The position numbers and the translations under genes were made by a program. From the NCBI GenBank assembly GCA_030843315.1, contig JAUUPT010000076.1, positions 1-17,440 of the forward strand: a stretch of DNA of 17,440 bases. Direction: 5' to 3'. This DNA comes from Bacteroidaceae bacterium. GTDB taxonomy: Bacteria; Bacteroidota; Bacteroidia; Bacteroidales; Bacteroidaceae. Below, in pieces: positions 7,641 to 15,108 of the stretch (the stretch's first letter is position 1; every line of letters begins with the position of its first letter). Under the pieces are notes generated by a model that ran no database searches, had not been told where the DNA came from, and saw only the letters and a program-made list of their open reading frames with translations.

Positions 7641-8948
7641 ATGAATGACAAATACTGGGAAGAAGAAATCGAGACCATGCCCCGGGAGAAGCTGCGTGAA
7701 TTGCAGCTTCAACGACTAAAGAAGACGATTAGTATAGCAGCAAATTCGCCATACTACAAAAAGGTATTTCAGGAACACGGCATCACAGCGGACAGCATAC
7801 AGTCCGTAGAAGACATACGCAAGATACCATTTACTACCAAAACCGATATGCGTGCCAACTACCCGTTCGGGTTGGTAGCAGGCGATATGCTCGAAGATGG
7901 AGTACGTATCCACTCTTCCAGCGGCACTACAGGAACACCAACTGTTATCGTACATTCCCAACATGACTTAGACTCTTGGGCCAATCTGGTGGCCCGCTGT
8001 CTCTATACGGTAGGTCTGCGCAAGACGGACGTATTCCAAAACAGCTCCGGCTACGGTATGTTTACCGGAGGCTTAGGCTTTCAATACGGAGCCGAACGCC
8101 TTGGCGCATTGACAGTGCCCGCAGCAGCCGGAAACAGTAAGCGACAGATCAAGTTCATTACAGATTTCAAAACAACCGCCCTTCACGCCATACCTAGCTA
8201 TGCCATCCGTTTGGCCGAAGTGTTTCAAGAAGAAGGCATCGACCCAACCAGTACCAGCCTAAAAACCCTTGTCATTGGCGCCGAACCTCATACTGACGAA
8301 CAACGCAAGAAGATTGAACGTATGCTCGGTGTCAAAGCCTATAATAGCTTCGGTATGACTGAGATGAACGGCCCGGGCGTAGCCTTTGAGTGTACAGAAC
8401 AAAATGGTATGCACTTCTGGGAAGACTGCTACCTCGTCGAAATCATCAATCCGGAAACAGGTGAGCCTGTTCCCGAAGGTGAGATAGGCGAACTGGTATT
8501 AACTACGCTCGATCGCGAAATGATGCCGTTAATACGCTATCGTACGCGCGACCTTACTCGCATCCTACCCGGCCAGTGTCCTTGCGGGCGCACTCACATC
8601 CGCATCGACCGCATCAAGGGACGTAGCGATGATATGTTCATCATTAAGGGAGTAAACATCTTCCCCATGCAAGTGGAAAAGGTATTAGTACAGTTCCCGC
8701 AGCTGGGCAGTAATTATCTTATTACCCTCGAAACGATCAATAACCAAGATGAAATGATTGTAGAGGTAGAGCTCAGCGATCTTTCTACTGACAACTATAT
8801 TGAACTGGAAAAGATTCGTAAAGCAATAACACGCCAACTGAAAGACGAGATATTAGTCACTCCTAAGTTACAGTTAGTAAAGAAAGGCTCTTTGCCTCAA
8901 AGCGAAGGAAAAGCCGTCAGAGTAAAAGACTTACGAGACAATAAATAA
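7641..8948 (+). CDS. paaK: Phenylacetate-CoA ligase
   Basis: A 435-aa adenylate-forming enzyme of the PaaK type. The ATP-binding P-loop is HSSSGTTGTPTV (91-102), followed by an A5-like NSFGMTEMNGPG and the hinge region KGRSDDMFIIKGVNIFP. The C-terminal subdomain ends in QSEGKAVRVKDL with the presumed catalytic Lys at about 424. A CPCGRTH motif precedes the hinge, as in other PaaKs. The family makes phenylacetyl-CoA (and related aryl-acetyl-CoAs) from the acid, ATP and CoA. Next to iorAB, two roles are possible. It could activate aryl-acetates so IorAB can carboxylate them to aryl-pyruvates for amino-acid synthesis. Run in reverse, it could recover energy as aryl-acetates are released. No aerobic paa ring-cleavage genes are nearby. 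Confidence 0.94.
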   Translation: MNDKYWEEEIETMPREKLRELQLQRLKKTISIAANSPYYKKVFQEHGITADSIQSVEDIRKIPFTTKTDMRANYPFGLVAGDMLEDGVRIHSSSGTTGTPTVIVHSQHDLDSWANLVARCLYTVGLRKTDVFQNSSGYGMFTGGLGFQYGAERLGALTVPAAAGNSKRQIKFITDFKTTALHAIPSYAIRLAEVFQEEGIDPTSTSLKTLVIGAEPHTDEQRKKIERMLGVKAYNSFGMTEMNGPGVAFECTEQNGMHFWEDCYLVEIINPETGEPVPEGEIGELVLTTLDREMMPLIRYRTRDLTRILPGQCPCGRTHIRIDRIKGRSDDMFIIKGVNIFPMQVEKVLVQFPQLGSNYLITLETINNQDEMIVEVELSDLSTDNYIELEKIRKAITRQLKDEILVTPKLQLVKKGSLPQSEGKAVRVKDLRDNK

Positions 8949-8957
8949 AGTCCTATC

Positions 8958-8995
8958 TGCATCAGCTTACGCAGATATCTGCGTAAGCTGATGCA
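8958..8995. repeat. Perfect 38-bp palindrome
   Basis: TGCATCAGCTTACGCAGAT (8958-8976) is followed directly by its exact reverse complement (8977-8995), with no loop and no T-tract. It begins 10 bp after the paaK stop. It could extrude as a cruciform, form a stem in paaK mRNA, or bind a dimeric protein. Confidence 0.95.
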
Positions 8996-9047
8996 CTTAA
9001 CTGTAAAGGCACACACACTTAACTGCGTGAGGCGGCGGACTTAACTG
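8995..9047. repeat. Three ACTTAACTG direct repeats at 22-bp spacing
   Basis: Identical 9-mers start at 8995, 9017 and 9039, exactly 22 bp apart, with unrelated sequence between them. The first overlaps the last base of the 38-bp palindrome. A spacing of about two helical turns would place all copies on one DNA face. Confidence 0.9.
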
Positions 9048-9080
9048 CAGAATATAGATGCGGGTATTTCAATAAAATAG

Positions 9081-9121
9081 AAAAAGGAACGGTTATCTTG
9101 ATTGATTACCGTTCCTTTTTT
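9081..9121. terminator. Bidirectional-type terminator after paaK
   Basis: AAAAAGGAACGGTTATC (9081-9097) pairs with 9104-9120 with one mismatch and a 6-nt loop. T-runs follow on both strands, so it can end the iorA-iorB-paaK transcript and also any leftward transcript. Confidence 0.85.
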
Positions 9122-9305
9122 ATAGAAAGCCGCACCGATGATGTGATGAAACTCCGTATGACATGATTTGAGTGCTCGTCCTCTTTGTAATCCACCGACT
9201 CAAAAGTTACCCCGAAGGGCGTGGCCCGCCATTGAGAAGCGAAGCTTGTCTCGGTATTTCATTAAAATTGATGAGTTTCCCGATCCAATCAATGCGGCTA
9301 TTTTT
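9081..9305 (-). ncRNA. Possible small RNA (unassigned)
   Basis: A near-consensus promoter (9313-9344) points leftward to the terminator hairpin at 9081-9121, defining a possible transcript of about 225 nt with no good reading frame. Inside it, the minus strand can form CCC-TTCG-GGG (a UUCG-type tetraloop) near 9210-9222, an AAGC-TTC-GCTT hairpin (9237-9247), and outer pairs CTCAA/TTGAG and CCGA/TCGG (9195-9254). It matches no RNA family I recognise. Confidence 0.3.
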
Positions 9306-9312
9306 TCTATAA

Positions 9313-9344
9313 CAAAGGTAATGAGTTTCTATGAAAGAAACAAG
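9313..9344 (-). promoter_or_regulatory. Candidate orphan promoter facing left
   Basis: On the minus strand CTTG (9344-9341; consensus TTTG) and TACCTTTG (9320-9313; exact TAnnTTTG) are separated by 20 bp. No gene starts downstream of it before the terminator at 9081-9121. It is one of the best promoter matches in the window. Confidence 0.45.
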
Positions 9345-9407
9345 AAAAAACAGTAAATTGTTTCAAGTTCTTCCTTGTTTTAACCTCCTTTCCTACTCCT
9401 TAAAAAC

Positions 9408-9445
9408 AAAAAGTGCTGACCACCAAATAAGTAATCAGCACCTTG
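9408..9445 (-). terminator. Terminator of the infC-rpmI-rplT transcript
   Basis: Read leftward, AAGGTGCTGA (9444-9435) pairs with TCAGCACTT (9419-9411) with one bulged base, followed by TTTTTGTTTTTAA. It lies about 25 bp past the rplT stop. Confidence 0.8.
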
Positions 9446-9468
9446 TGAAATTTATCAGCTAACTGTTT

Positions 9469-9819
9469 TTATGCAGCTTTTGCTTTAGTGACGATAGCCT
9501 TAAAAGCTTCCGGATGGTTCATCGCTAAATCAGCCAACACTTTGCGGTTGATTTCGATACCAGCTTTATGCAAAGCTCCCATCAGCTTAGAGTAAGACAT
9601 ACCTTCCAAGCGAGCGGCAGCGTTGATACGTTGAATCCACAATGCACGGAAGTTTCTCTTCTTATTCTTACGGTCACGGAACGCATAAGTCAGACCTTTT
9701 TCCCAAGTATTCTTGGCTACTGTCCAAACGTTCTTTCTTGCACCAAAGTAACCTCTGGTTAATTTCAAAATTTTCTTTCTTCTTGCTTTAGAAGCAACAT
9801 GATTTACTGATCTTGGCAT
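9469..9819 (-). CDS. rplT: 50S ribosomal protein L20
   Basis: A basic 116-aa protein beginning PRSVNHVASKARRKKILKLT and containing GYFGARKNVWTVAKN and RALWIQRINAAAR, the classic L20 sequence. It binds 23S rRNA and is needed for early 50S assembly; in other bacteria L20 also represses its own operon. It is the last gene of the infC-rpmI-rplT block and is followed by a terminator. The 97-nt gap to rpmI can form a stem (TTAGC 9841-9845 with GCTAA 9873-9877) just upstream of the start. This could be a control element, though no known L20 site is recognised. Confidence 0.98.
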   Translation of the reverse strand: MPRSVNHVASKARRKKILKLTRGYFGARKNVWTVAKNTWEKGLTYAFRDRKNKKRNFRALWIQRINAAARLEGMSYSKLMGALHKAGIEINRKVLADLAMNHPEAFKAIVTKAKAA

Positions 9820-9916
9820 AGTTTTACTTGTTTTTGAATGTTAGCGCCGTTACTTCACGCAGCGGACTTTAGGCTAATGCATTCGGTTAATAACTTTAAT
9901 TTAGTACGCTTTTTGT

Positions 9917-10114
9917 TTACTTCATTGCTAAGAGTTCCTTAACCTGGCTTACATTCGTTATATCAACGGTTGTAGAGTAACACAGATTTCTCTTTTGCTT
10001 TTTAGTCTTCTTAGTCAGAATGTGACTGTGAAAAGCGTGCTTTCTTTTGATTTTACCTGTTCCGGTAAGAGTAAATCTCTTTTTAGAACCGGAGTTAGTC
10101 TTCATCTTTGGCAT
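9917..10114 (-). CDS. rpmI: 50S ribosomal protein L35
   Basis: The start chosen is the ATG at 10112-10114, giving a 65-aa protein beginning MPKMKTNSGSKKRF, the standard L35 N-terminus and length. A 12-residue longer frame from 10150 adds residues not found in the family. GTGKIKRKHAFHSH and LTKKTKKQKRNL are typical L35 features. It is a structural component of the large subunit and sits between infC and rplT as in most bacteria. Confidence 0.97.
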   Translation of the reverse strand: MPKMKTNSGSKKRFTLTGTGKIKRKHAFHSHILTKKTKKQKRNLCYSTTVDITNVSQVKELLAMK

Positions 10115-10179
10115 CTTACTTATTTTTAAATTATTTAAATTATATGGCAACGCACTATACCTATGGCGTTACTCATTTT

Positions 10180-10791
10180 TTATTCTTCTTCTGTTTCAGT
10201 CGAAGCCTTCTCTCCTGTCGCATTCTCAACAGGTTTTGGTGTAGCAACCTTCTTTGCTGCAGGTGCGGCCACCTTCTTCGGAGAAAGTTGGATTATCATC
10301 CTCTTTCCTTCCAAAACCGGCAACTGATCCACCTTTGCATAATCTTCCAAGTCATTGGCAAAACGAAGCAGTAATACTTCTCCTTGTTCCTTGAACAAGA
10401 TGGAACGTCCTTTAAAGAACACATAAGCCTTCACCTTATCGCCATCCTCCAGGAATCCTTTGGCATGCTTCAACTTGAAGTTATAATCATGGTCATCGGT
10501 TTGCGGACCAAAACGAATCTCCTTCACATTGACCTTCACCTGCTTTGCCTTTTGCTCCTTCTGACGCTTCTTTAACTGGTAAAGAAATTTAGAGTAATCG
10601 ATAATACGACAAACAGGGGGTTCTGCATTTGGAGAAATCTCCACGAGATCCGCTTCATGCTCCTCAGCAAGTCTTAATGCCTGAGCTATCGGATACACTT
10701 TGGCTTCCACTTCATCGCCCACTATGCGGACTTCTTTGGCACGGATTTGTTCATTAATCCGGTGTTGCCCTTTTAAGCTGTCATTCTTCAT
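10180..10791 (-). CDS. infC: Translation initiation factor IF-3
   Basis: A 203-aa protein from the ATG at 10789-10791: MKNDSLKGQHRINEQIRAKE. The N-domain has VRIVGDEVEAKVYPIAQALRLA and PPVCRIIDYSKFLYQ. The C-domain has VKEIRFGPQTDDHDYNFK and GDKVKAYVFFKGR. A 25-30 residue Ala/Pro/Lys/Glu-rich tail follows the C-domain, longer than in E. coli. IF-3 binds the 30S subunit, prevents subunit joining and checks the start codon. A 15-residue longer frame begins with TTG at 10836; a GGGAG sequence there overlaps the frame, and rare starts are known for infC elsewhere. The ATG is preferred because conservation begins near it. An internal promoter box lies at the thrS stop codon. Confidence 0.95.
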   Translation of the reverse strand: MKNDSLKGQHRINEQIRAKEVRIVGDEVEAKVYPIAQALRLAEEHEADLVEISPNAEPPVCRIIDYSKFLYQLKKRQKEQKAKQVKVNVKEIRFGPQTDDHDYNFKLKHAKGFLEDGDKVKAYVFFKGRSILFKEQGEVLLLRFANDLEDYAKVDQLPVLEGKRMIIQLSPKKVAAPAAKKVATPKPVENATGEKASTETEEE

Positions 10792-10907
10792 TAAATAACG
10801 TTTACTTCCAGTTTGTTTCTTATTTATTACTCCCAAATTAATTATTTATGTTAAGTAAAAGCTGTCTTTAGAACATCTACTATATGCTATGCTTCTACAA
10901 TTGGGCG

Positions 10908-10915
10908 CAAAGTTA
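10908..10915 (-). promoter_or_regulatory. Candidate internal promoter for infC-rpmI-rplT
   Basis: The minus strand reads TAACTTTG (exact TAnnTTTG), overlapping the thrS TAA stop (10913-10915). It leaves a leader of about 70-115 nt before infC, depending on the start. No clear -33 box is seen. Confidence 0.45.
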
Positions 10916-12853
10916 CCATTTATTTATCATATTCTGAACTTCTTCGTTCATTTTTTTAGCGAATTCTTCAAATTTCATGGTTCCTTTGTCGCCTTCTCCC
11001 TGCTTACGAACAGCTACTTCCTTATTTTCAGCTTCTTTCTCACCGACAACAAGCATATATGGAATACGCTTCATTTCGTTATCGCGTATCTTACGTCCAA
11101 TTTTCTCATTACGTTCGTCCACAATAGCACGGATATCGTATCTCTTCAGATATTGTTTCACTTCCTGGGCATAGTCATTGAATTTCTCGCTGATAGGCAG
11201 GATAGCAACCTGGTCGGGTGTAAGCCACAATGGGAATTTACCAGCCGTATGCTCAATAAGTACAGCAACGAAACGTTCCATTGAACCGAACGGTGCACGG
11301 TGAATCATCACCGGGCGGTGCTTCTGATTATCAGCTCCCGTATATTCCAATTGGAAACGCTCCGGCAAGTTGTAGTCAACCTGGATAGTACCCAACTGCC
11401 AACGACGACCGATAGCATCTTTCACCATAAAGTCCAACTTAGGGCCATAGAAAGCAGCTTCACCATACTCAATCTTGGCTTTCAATCCTTTTTCTTCACA
11501 GGCCTCGATAATGGCTTGCTCCGCCTTTTCCCAGTTCTCATCGCTACCGATATACTTTTCGCGATTTACCTTGTCACGCAAAGATATCTGTGCTTCGAAG
11601 TTCTCAAAGTTCATGGATTGGAATACGATGGAGATAATATCCATTACTCGAAGGAATTCATCCTTCACCTGATCGGGACGGCAGAAGATATGCGCATCAT
11701 CCTGCGTAAAGCTACGTACACGAGTCAATCCATGCAACTCACCACTCTGTTCATAACGACAAACCGTACCAAACTCAGCCAAACGCAAAGGCAGATCTTT
11801 GTAAGAACGGGGTGAGTTCTTGTAAATCATACAGTGATGGGGACAGTTCATCGGTTTCAAGAAGTACTCTTCTCCTTCTTCCGGGGTATGAATAGGCTGG
11901 AACGAATCCTTACCATATTTTGCATAGTGTCCGGAAGTGATGTACAACAATTTATTGCCGATTGGCGGAGTAATAACCTCTTGATAATCGTAACGTGCCT
12001 GAATGCGACGCAAAAACTCCTGCAGGCGCAGACGCAAAGCAGCACCCTTAGGCAACCACATCGGCAAACCTTTACCTACCGTATCGGAGAACATGAACAA
12101 GTCCATTTCTTTACCTATCTTACGGTGGTCACGCTTCTTAGCTTCTTCCAGTAATACAAGGTATTCATCCAGCATTTTCTTCTTTGGGAAAGTAATACCA
12201 TAGATACGAGTCATCATCTTACGATTCTCTTGTCCGCGCCAGTAAGCACCTGCTACGGAAGTCAGCTTGATAGCCTTGATAGGTGCAGTAGTCATCAAGT
12301 GAGGGCCACGACACAAATCGGTGAATGCACCTTGTGTATAGGTAGTGATGTGACCGTCTTCCAGTTCAGAAATCAGTTCACACTTGTATGTTTCGCCACG
12401 ATCGCCGAACATCTTCAAAGCATCTGCTTTCGCAATATCTTCTCTGACAACAGCTTCTTTCTTTGCAACCAACTCAGCCATTTTCTTTTCAATAACCGGC
12501 AGGTCAGCTTCTTTTATTGTTGCCTCACCTGGATCCACATCATAGTAGAATCCGTTTTCAATGGCAGGACCAATACCAAACTGAATGCCCGGATAGAGCT
12601 CCTGCAGAGCTTCGGCAAGTAAGTGAGCACTGGTATGCCAGAATGCATGTTTACCTTGTTCATCCTCCCATTTGTAGAGGACAACTTCAGCGTCTTGCAT
12701 AATAGGACGCCCCAAATCATAAATTTCTCCGTTCACACCGCAAGCCAATACATCTTGTGCCAAGCGTGAACTGATGCTTTCTGCAATTTGCAGTCCCGTT
12801 ACTCCTTCGTTATATTCACGAACGGAGCCGTCTGGAAATGTTATCTTTATCAT
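10913..12853 (-). CDS. thrS: Threonine-tRNA ligase
   Basis: A full-length 646-aa class II synthetase charging tRNA-Thr, such as the one at 3685. The TGS domain covers residues 1-62. The editing domain has HTSAH (73-77) and CRGPH (181-185). The catalytic core has the zinc ligands Cys337 (MNCPHHC), His388 (DDAHIF) and His518 (IHRAPFGS), with motif 2 around RLAEFGTVCRYE and motif 3 around HRAPFGSMERF. The anticodon-binding domain begins near WLTPDQVAILPISEK. It starts at the ATG 12851-12853 after an AT-rich leader of 78 bp from the TPR gene, with a TATTTTTG box inside it. No tRNA-like or T-box leader is visible. Confidence 0.98.
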   Translation of the reverse strand: MIKITFPDGSVREYNEGVTGLQIAESISSRLAQDVLACGVNGEIYDLGRPIMQDAEVVLYKWEDEQGKHAFWHTSAHLLAEALQELYPGIQFGIGPAIENGFYYDVDPGEATIKEADLPVIEKKMAELVAKKEAVVREDIAKADALKMFGDRGETYKCELISELEDGHITTYTQGAFTDLCRGPHLMTTAPIKAIKLTSVAGAYWRGQENRKMMTRIYGITFPKKKMLDEYLVLLEEAKKRDHRKIGKEMDLFMFSDTVGKGLPMWLPKGAALRLRLQEFLRRIQARYDYQEVITPPIGNKLLYITSGHYAKYGKDSFQPIHTPEEGEEYFLKPMNCPHHCMIYKNSPRSYKDLPLRLAEFGTVCRYEQSGELHGLTRVRSFTQDDAHIFCRPDQVKDEFLRVMDIISIVFQSMNFENFEAQISLRDKVNREKYIGSDENWEKAEQAIIEACEEKGLKAKIEYGEAAFYGPKLDFMVKDAIGRRWQLGTIQVDYNLPERFQLEYTGADNQKHRPVMIHRAPFGSMERFVAVLIEHTAGKFPLWLTPDQVAILPISEKFNDYAQEVKQYLKRYDIRAIVDERNEKIGRKIRDNEMKRIPYMLVVGEKEAENKEVAVRKQGEGDKGTMKFEEFAKKMNEEVQNMINKW

Positions 12854-12883
12854 AATAGTATGTATATTTCAAATTTCAGAACG

Positions 12884-12891
12884 CAAAAATA
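12884..12891 (-). promoter_or_regulatory. Candidate -7 box for thrS
   Basis: The minus strand reads TATTTTTG (TAnnTTTG), 30 bp upstream of the thrS ATG. The region is very AT-rich and no -33 TTTG is seen, so a chance match is possible. Confidence 0.4.
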
Positions 12892-12931
12892 ACTAATTCT
12901 TTTTGATATTCTATTTTTTAGAAAAAAAATG

Positions 12932-14992
12932 TTATTCTCGGGTATCTGTAAACCGCTTTATTATGTTGTAGGCTGACACGATGCCCAGTTCTCCCGCCTT
13001 GCTCAAGTCAGAAATACCCTGCTTGTTATTTCCCAGGAAGATATGTGTCAAGCCTCGATTATAATAGGCTTCAGCCAAATCAGGATTCAGTTCTATCGCC
13101 TTATCATAATCAACCAAAGCTGCCCGATAATCTTTCAACATAGACAACACATTACCTCGGTTATAGTATCCATAAACAAAATCGGGAGCCAATTGGATGA
13201 CATGATCCAAATCATTCTTCACAATTTCATAATCTATTGCCGTTACTTCCGGTTTCTTGGCTTCTTGCGCACCGGATACAGCTCCTTCATTCATCGTTGC
13301 TTCAGCTTTCTTATACTCCAACTGCTTGTAACGTACTAATGCACGCATAAAGTATGCAGGGAAGAAGGTATCATCCAGCAGAATACTCTGTGTGAAGTCT
13401 TCAATAGAACTTGTAAAATCTTGAACCAAATAGAAATCCAGTCCACGCATAAAGCGCTTCATCGCATTCTTGTCATCAGCTACAACATCCGATGTATGAG
13501 CATCTATCAGAGCGAAATGGAAACGTACTTGTTCTTCCGTCAGCGGAGCCTCCATATTGGTGATGCGCAATGGTTTCGGGAAAAGTTTCAGATGATTCAG
13601 TTCATCAATATATTTATGATAATGCACAATGCGTTTTACATCGCTCATCTTCTCATAATAAGTCAAAGCATACATCGGTTCAAGCTTAATAGTAACATTC
13701 CGGTCTTGTACACGACCACGATAATCACTCTTATAGCGTTGATCAGCTTCCGAATCATCTGCAATCACAATCTTCCGATAGTTTTCCATGTTCTTATCGG
13801 ACTTTTTACGAGTTTTGCCATTATCTTCTCCTGAGTTCCCAGACGAATTGTCTGCCACATCCTTATTATCTCCATCGGAATTATTGCTATCAGATGAAAC
13901 GCCATTACGTTTATCAATCTGCATTTTCATGACTTTGAACTCATCTTGTTCAGCGCCTTTATGATCACCAATCTTTTTACGGGCTTCTGCACGCTGATAA
14001 TAGCCTGCCATAAAGTTGGGATATTCATCAATAACCTTGGAGTAGTCACTGATAGCTCCTCGATAATCGCCGGTCTGTGCACGTAGTAAACCACGGTTGA
14101 AGGTAGCCATCATATTATCCGGCTCTATTTTCAACACAAAGTCGAAATCTTCAATCGCCCGATTATCATCACCCACTTGTGCACGCAGCAAACCACGGTT
14201 ATAGTGCCCAAGAAAGTTATTAGGATCTATATCCAAAGCCAAATCATAATCACTCATGGCTCCTCTCAGATTATTCTGATGGAAACGGGCTAATGCACGG
14301 TTTATATAATTACCGGCATTCTTTGCACTTAGGTGGATCGACTGATCCAAATCAGATTCCGCTTCTTTATACTTCCCTTGCTGAAGACGAACGATAGCTC
14401 GCGCTCCCCATCCGTCCGGATCATATCGATCCATATCAATGGCTTTATCAAAGTCGTGCAAAGCCTGTATCGTATCGTTCTGCTTTAAAGAGACTTCACC
14501 ACGCATCAGATAGGCGCGTGTATACCTGGGAGCAATCGTCAAGAGTTTACCCAAGTCCTCTTTAGCTGCTTCATAATCTTCTTTTTGAATATGGCAAAGA
14601 GACAGATTATGCCAAAGTACCACATTCTCAGGATCGTACTTGATGGCTGTCTGATAATCTTCAATCGCTCCATCAAACTTATTCTGACGGATACGTGCCA
14701 AGCCTCTGATTTGATAGGCACCTACCACAAAAGGATTTCGCTGGATAGCCGCATCACAGTCAGCTTCAGCTCCCTGGAAATCATCCAGATTGATTTTAGC
14801 CAGTCCACGAAAGAAATAAGGCTCATATAAATAAGGCTTCGCGTTAATTACCTGATTAAAGTATTGGATAGATAGCACGTAGTCTTCAAAGTACAATGCA
14901 TTCCGGGCGATAGTCATCACTCGTTCCGTATTGATCTGAGCATACAACAACGTGGGCAACAGCAAAATAGCTATCAGTATTTTTTTTACCAT
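12932..14992 (-). CDS. Secreted/periplasmic tetratricopeptide-repeat protein
   Basis: 686 aa with a cleavable signal peptide (MVKKILIAILLLPTLLYAQ) and no lipobox. A first array of about nine or ten TPR units spans residues 22-355; examples are YNRGLLRAQVGDDNRAIEDF and FNRGLLRAQTGDYRGAISDY. A low-complexity Asn/Asp/Ser/Gly linker (about 366-400), a non-repetitive middle part (405-500), and a second TPR array (505-680) follow. TPRs mediate protein-protein contacts. The location after the signal suggests an envelope scaffold, but the partner is unknown. The gene lies between def and thrS on the same strand. Codons 2-5 contain a run of eight A residues. A TAnnTTTG box flanked by a 9-bp inverted repeat lies just upstream. 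Confidence 0.88.
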   Translation of the reverse strand: MVKKILIAILLLPTLLYAQINTERVMTIARNALYFEDYVLSIQYFNQVINAKPYLYEPYFFRGLAKINLDDFQGAEADCDAAIQRNPFVVGAYQIRGLARIRQNKFDGAIEDYQTAIKYDPENVVLWHNLSLCHIQKEDYEAAKEDLGKLLTIAPRYTRAYLMRGEVSLKQNDTIQALHDFDKAIDMDRYDPDGWGARAIVRLQQGKYKEAESDLDQSIHLSAKNAGNYINRALARFHQNNLRGAMSDYDLALDIDPNNFLGHYNRGLLRAQVGDDNRAIEDFDFVLKIEPDNMMATFNRGLLRAQTGDYRGAISDYSKVIDEYPNFMAGYYQRAEARKKIGDHKGAEQDEFKVMKMQIDKRNGVSSDSNNSDGDNKDVADNSSGNSGEDNGKTRKKSDKNMENYRKIVIADDSEADQRYKSDYRGRVQDRNVTIKLEPMYALTYYEKMSDVKRIVHYHKYIDELNHLKLFPKPLRITNMEAPLTEEQVRFHFALIDAHTSDVVADDKNAMKRFMRGLDFYLVQDFTSSIEDFTQSILLDDTFFPAYFMRALVRYKQLEYKKAEATMNEGAVSGAQEAKKPEVTAIDYEIVKNDLDHVIQLAPDFVYGYYNRGNVLSMLKDYRAALVDYDKAIELNPDLAEAYYNRGLTHIFLGNNKQGISDLSKAGELGIVSAYNIIKRFTDTRE

Positions 14993-15010
14993 CTTGTTTT
15001 ATAAATGCTT

Positions 15011-15043
15011 GTAAACGAAGCAAAAGTAACGTTTTTCGTTTAC
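15011..15043 (-). promoter_or_regulatory. Candidate TPR-gene promoter within a 9-bp inverted repeat
   Basis: The minus strand carries TACTTTTG (15028-15021), an exact TAnnTTTG box 28 bp before the TPR-gene ATG. It lies in the 15-bp space between GTAAACGAA (15011-15019) and its perfect reverse complement TTCGTTTAC (15035-15043). The arrangement would suit an operator or a 5'-UTR stem. Confidence 0.5.
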
Positions 15044-15108
15044 TTGTCGGGATTAACGGAAGACTTTTTATGTTTTTTGAGCCTTTTATACCTTATTATA
15101 TGGTTTAC

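Larger units (their letters stand above)
8949..9468. other. Structured convergent intergenic region between paaK and rplT
   Basis: 520 bp without a convincing gene; a 62-codon plus frame (9168-9356) has no family resemblance or ribosome binding site. From left to right it holds the 38-bp palindrome, the 22-bp-spaced repeats, the terminator at 9081-9121, an inverted-repeat-rich stretch (9195-9254), a minus-strand candidate promoter (9313-9344), and the rplT-side terminator (9408-9445). Confidence 0.7.

Noticed and set aside
8958..9047. CRISPR-like array
   Set aside because: Only three 9-bp repeats with 13-bp spacers and no cas genes; too short for CRISPR.
9168..9356. 62-codon plus-strand frame between paaK and rplT
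   Set aside because: No family resemblance or start signals; it overlaps a structured stretch and the opposite-strand promoter candidate.
10180..10836. Longer IF-3 starting at TTG 10836
   Set aside because: Family similarity begins around the ATG at 10791; kept only as an alternative start.
14981..14990. Run of eight A residues in codons 2-5 of the TPR gene as a phase-variation switch
   Set aside because: Lys-rich signal-peptide starts often give such runs; there is no second sign of switching.
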